The notes under the pieces are model-generated. The model did no database searches, was not told the origin of the DNA, and saw only the letters and a program-made list of their open reading frames with translations. A stretch of DNA of 23,291 bases from an uncultured Erysipelotrichaceae bacterium. Its GTDB lineage: Bacteria > Bacillota_I > Bacilli_A > Erysipelotrichales > Erysipelotrichaceae. The position numbers and the translations under genes are program-made. The stretch covers positions 1 to 23,291 of the forward strand of contig CALCFG010000005.1 of assembly GCA_937900565.1 (NCBI GenBank), written 5' to 3'. The stretch's first letter is position 1, and each line of letters begins with the position of its first letter. Below, piece by piece: positions 22,030 through 23,291 of the stretch.

Positions 22030-22785
22030 TTATAATACGCTATTTTTTTGCGTCAAATAATTGATTGCGTCCGCAACACTTTCCACAACATGCGTCGCAT
22101 TTTTTTTAGCAACTTCTTTTCCTCGTGTCACCGCAAAACTCTCAAACGCTTTTAGCATTGACACATCATTTTCACCATCACCAATACAATATAATTTTTC
22201 TTTCAAATATTGCTCAACCACTTGGCAACCAATCGCTTTATTGACGTCACTTGCCATAATATCCAAAGAGTATGAATTGCGATATGCACTGAGTGGAAAA
22301 TTGGATTGAAGTAATTGAACAAATGTTTTTTTATATTTTGGCTTAATCAAATAAACAACAAACGAAACTACCGTTCCAGTTTCCACCATTTCTTTGGCAC
22401 TTAATGGACTGGGATTTAAATAATGTCGCATTATTTTTTTACCAATACCTCGATATGCATATTGATATCCATCACAAATGGCATAACATAAGCAAGTTTC
22501 ATCCAAAAAGTGAAAAATTTGTTCACTCACTATTTTGGAAATTGTTTGTTTATATAAAACATTTCCTTTTCCATCCACTACGATGGCGCCATTATTACCA
22601 ATCATAAAATCAACTGTCAGATTAGCTAATTTCATCTTCGATTGAATATTGGCTATGCTTCGCCCAGAACAGATACCAAAATAGTTACCAGCTTTTTGAA
22701 AAGAACAAATCGCATCGCGATCACTTGCTTGGACCTTTTTTAAAAACTCAATCAATGTATTATCATAATCACTCGCAAGAATCAT
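22030..22785 (-). CDS. Cof-type HAD-IIB family phosphatase
   Basis: A 251-residue HAD hydrolase. Motif I is LASDYDNTL (nucleophile Asp6, Asp8), motif II ICSGRS, and motif IV IGDGENDVSMLK with the aspartates that hold magnesium. The C2-type cap lies between about residues 80 and 180. Typical substrates of such enzymes are sugar phosphates, flavin precursors or other small phosphate esters; none can be named here. The start overlaps the end of the glycosyltransferase gene as ATGA, so the two are translationally coupled. Confidence 0.92.
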   Translation of the reverse strand: MILASDYDNTLIEFLKKVQASDRDAICSFQKAGNYFGICSGRSIANIQSKMKLANLTVDFMIGNNGAIVVDGKGNVLYKQTISKIVSEQIFHFLDETCLCYAICDGYQYAYRGIGKKIMRHYLNPSPLSAKEMVETGTVVSFVVYLIKPKYKKTFVQLLQSNFPLSAYRNSYSLDIMASDVNKAIGCQVVEQYLKEKLYCIGDGENDVSMLKAFESFAVTRGKEVAKKNATHVVESVADAINYLTQKNSVL

Positions 22786-23261
22786 AACCCAATTTCCCTT
22801 TTTAAATCTTGAATCAACGTTTCTTTTTGACTAATCCAAGCTTTAGGTTGAAATGTTTTACTTTCTATAATTACCTTTTTCAAATCTTTTAATGGGTCAT
22901 TGCATGCTAATACATGCCCATTATCGGAAAAAGTTGAAACAATCTGAGTTTGATGGTTGTTTTCATGTTCACCTAAATCACCAAGACGTGGAACAGCAAT
23001 AATTTTTTTATTCATTTTTAAAGCTGTCATAATATTACCCACACCCCCATGAGTAATAAATAAATCACATTTAGCTAACGTATCATTAAATTGAGCCATA
23101 TCCATGAAAGGTACAAGTTCAATAACATCACTGCAATAACTGGTTGTGCCATTTTGTACAATAATTTGATCGTCAATATCTCCAAACCGTTTCAATTCAT
23201 CAATGGCTTTAATTAACCTTAAAAAAGGTTTATCTTGTGTTCCAATACTACCAAAAATCAT
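22782..23261 (-). CDS. Alg13/PssE-like glycosyltransferase subunit
   Basis: A 159-residue protein matching the C-terminal, UDP-sugar-binding half of GT28 enzymes (MurG, Alg13, PssE, Cps14G). MIFGSIGTQDKPFLRLIKAI opens it, DLFITHGGVGNIMTALKMNKK is the donor-binding helix, and IIAVPRLGDLGEHENNHQTQ follows the usual VPRxxxxxEHxDxHQ pattern. Such proteins act with a separate Alg14/PssD membrane partner that would be encoded just upstream, outside the window. They add the second sugar to a lipid-linked precursor of a surface polysaccharide. Normal length. AAGGAAG stands ten bases before the ATG. The 30 bases left to the window edge hold no callable feature. Confidence 0.88.
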   Translation of the reverse strand: MIFGSIGTQDKPFLRLIKAIDELKRFGDIDDQIIVQNGTTSYCSDVIELVPFMDMAQFNDTLAKCDLFITHGGVGNIMTALKMNKKIIAVPRLGDLGEHENNHQTQIVSTFSDNGHVLACNDPLKDLKKVIIESKTFQPKAWISQKETLIQDLKREIGL

Positions 23262-23291
23262 TAATAAACACTTCCTTTATAACTTGCATTT

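Overview
The window is 23.3 kb of AT-rich Bacillota-type chromosome. Every gene I can support lies on the minus strand, so transcription runs from high to low coordinates. TGA is used as a normal stop (rimM, rbgA, lepB). The gene order is a reduced version of the Bacillus subtilis ffh-rpsP-trmD-rplS-rbgA-rnhB-dprA-topA-trmFO-rpsB-tsf neighbourhood. Together with the low GC and the gene set, this suggests an anaerobic gut-type Firmicute, possibly Erysipelotrichia. That placement is inference, not a database result.

Right end (23261 to 19518): an Alg13/PssE-like glycosyltransferase half-enzyme, a Cof-type HAD phosphatase and a YebC-family protein end at a terminator. A small SSB-like protein and ffh follow and end at a second terminator. 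Next comes an inserted module (19475 to 16528): a MerR-type regulator and a lipoprotein FMN/FAD reductase of the fumarate/urocanate reductase family. The reductase promoter has the long spacer filled by a palindrome that is typical of MerR targets.

Centre (16520 to 5850): rpsP-khpA-rimM-trmD-rplS; then lepB-rbgA-rnhB-dprA-topA-trmFO; then rpsB-tsf. These are 30S/50S proteins and their assembly or modification factors, tRNA methylation, protein export and DNA topology/uptake. Junctions are tight (TGATATG, ATGA and similar overlaps), broken by clear intrinsic terminators after the reductase, rplS, trmFO and tsf. Several junctions hold RNA structure that is more than a plain terminator: the rpsB leader, the hairpin that carries the dprA Shine-Dalgarno (SD), the hairpin over the khpA stop codon, and the rplS leader.

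Left end (5766 to 1): a lactose/cellobiose-family PTS operon. Its order is a LicR/BglG-type regulator, RDD membrane protein 1, EIIA, RDD membrane protein 2, EIIB, EIIC, a GrdB-like short protein and an M42-type peptidase cut by the window edge. No glycosidase is seen. Instead a peptidase-like hydrolase and a relative of glycine/betaine reductase component B stand where the sugar-processing enzyme would be, so the substrate may be unusual. Two of its genes, EIIC and RDD protein 1, each carry an apparent single-base frameshift, while the housekeeping genes all look intact. Either this operon is decaying or the assembly has local indel errors.

No tRNA, rRNA, CRISPR array, insertion sequence or phage gene was seen. 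No gene-free stretch exceeds about 225 bases.
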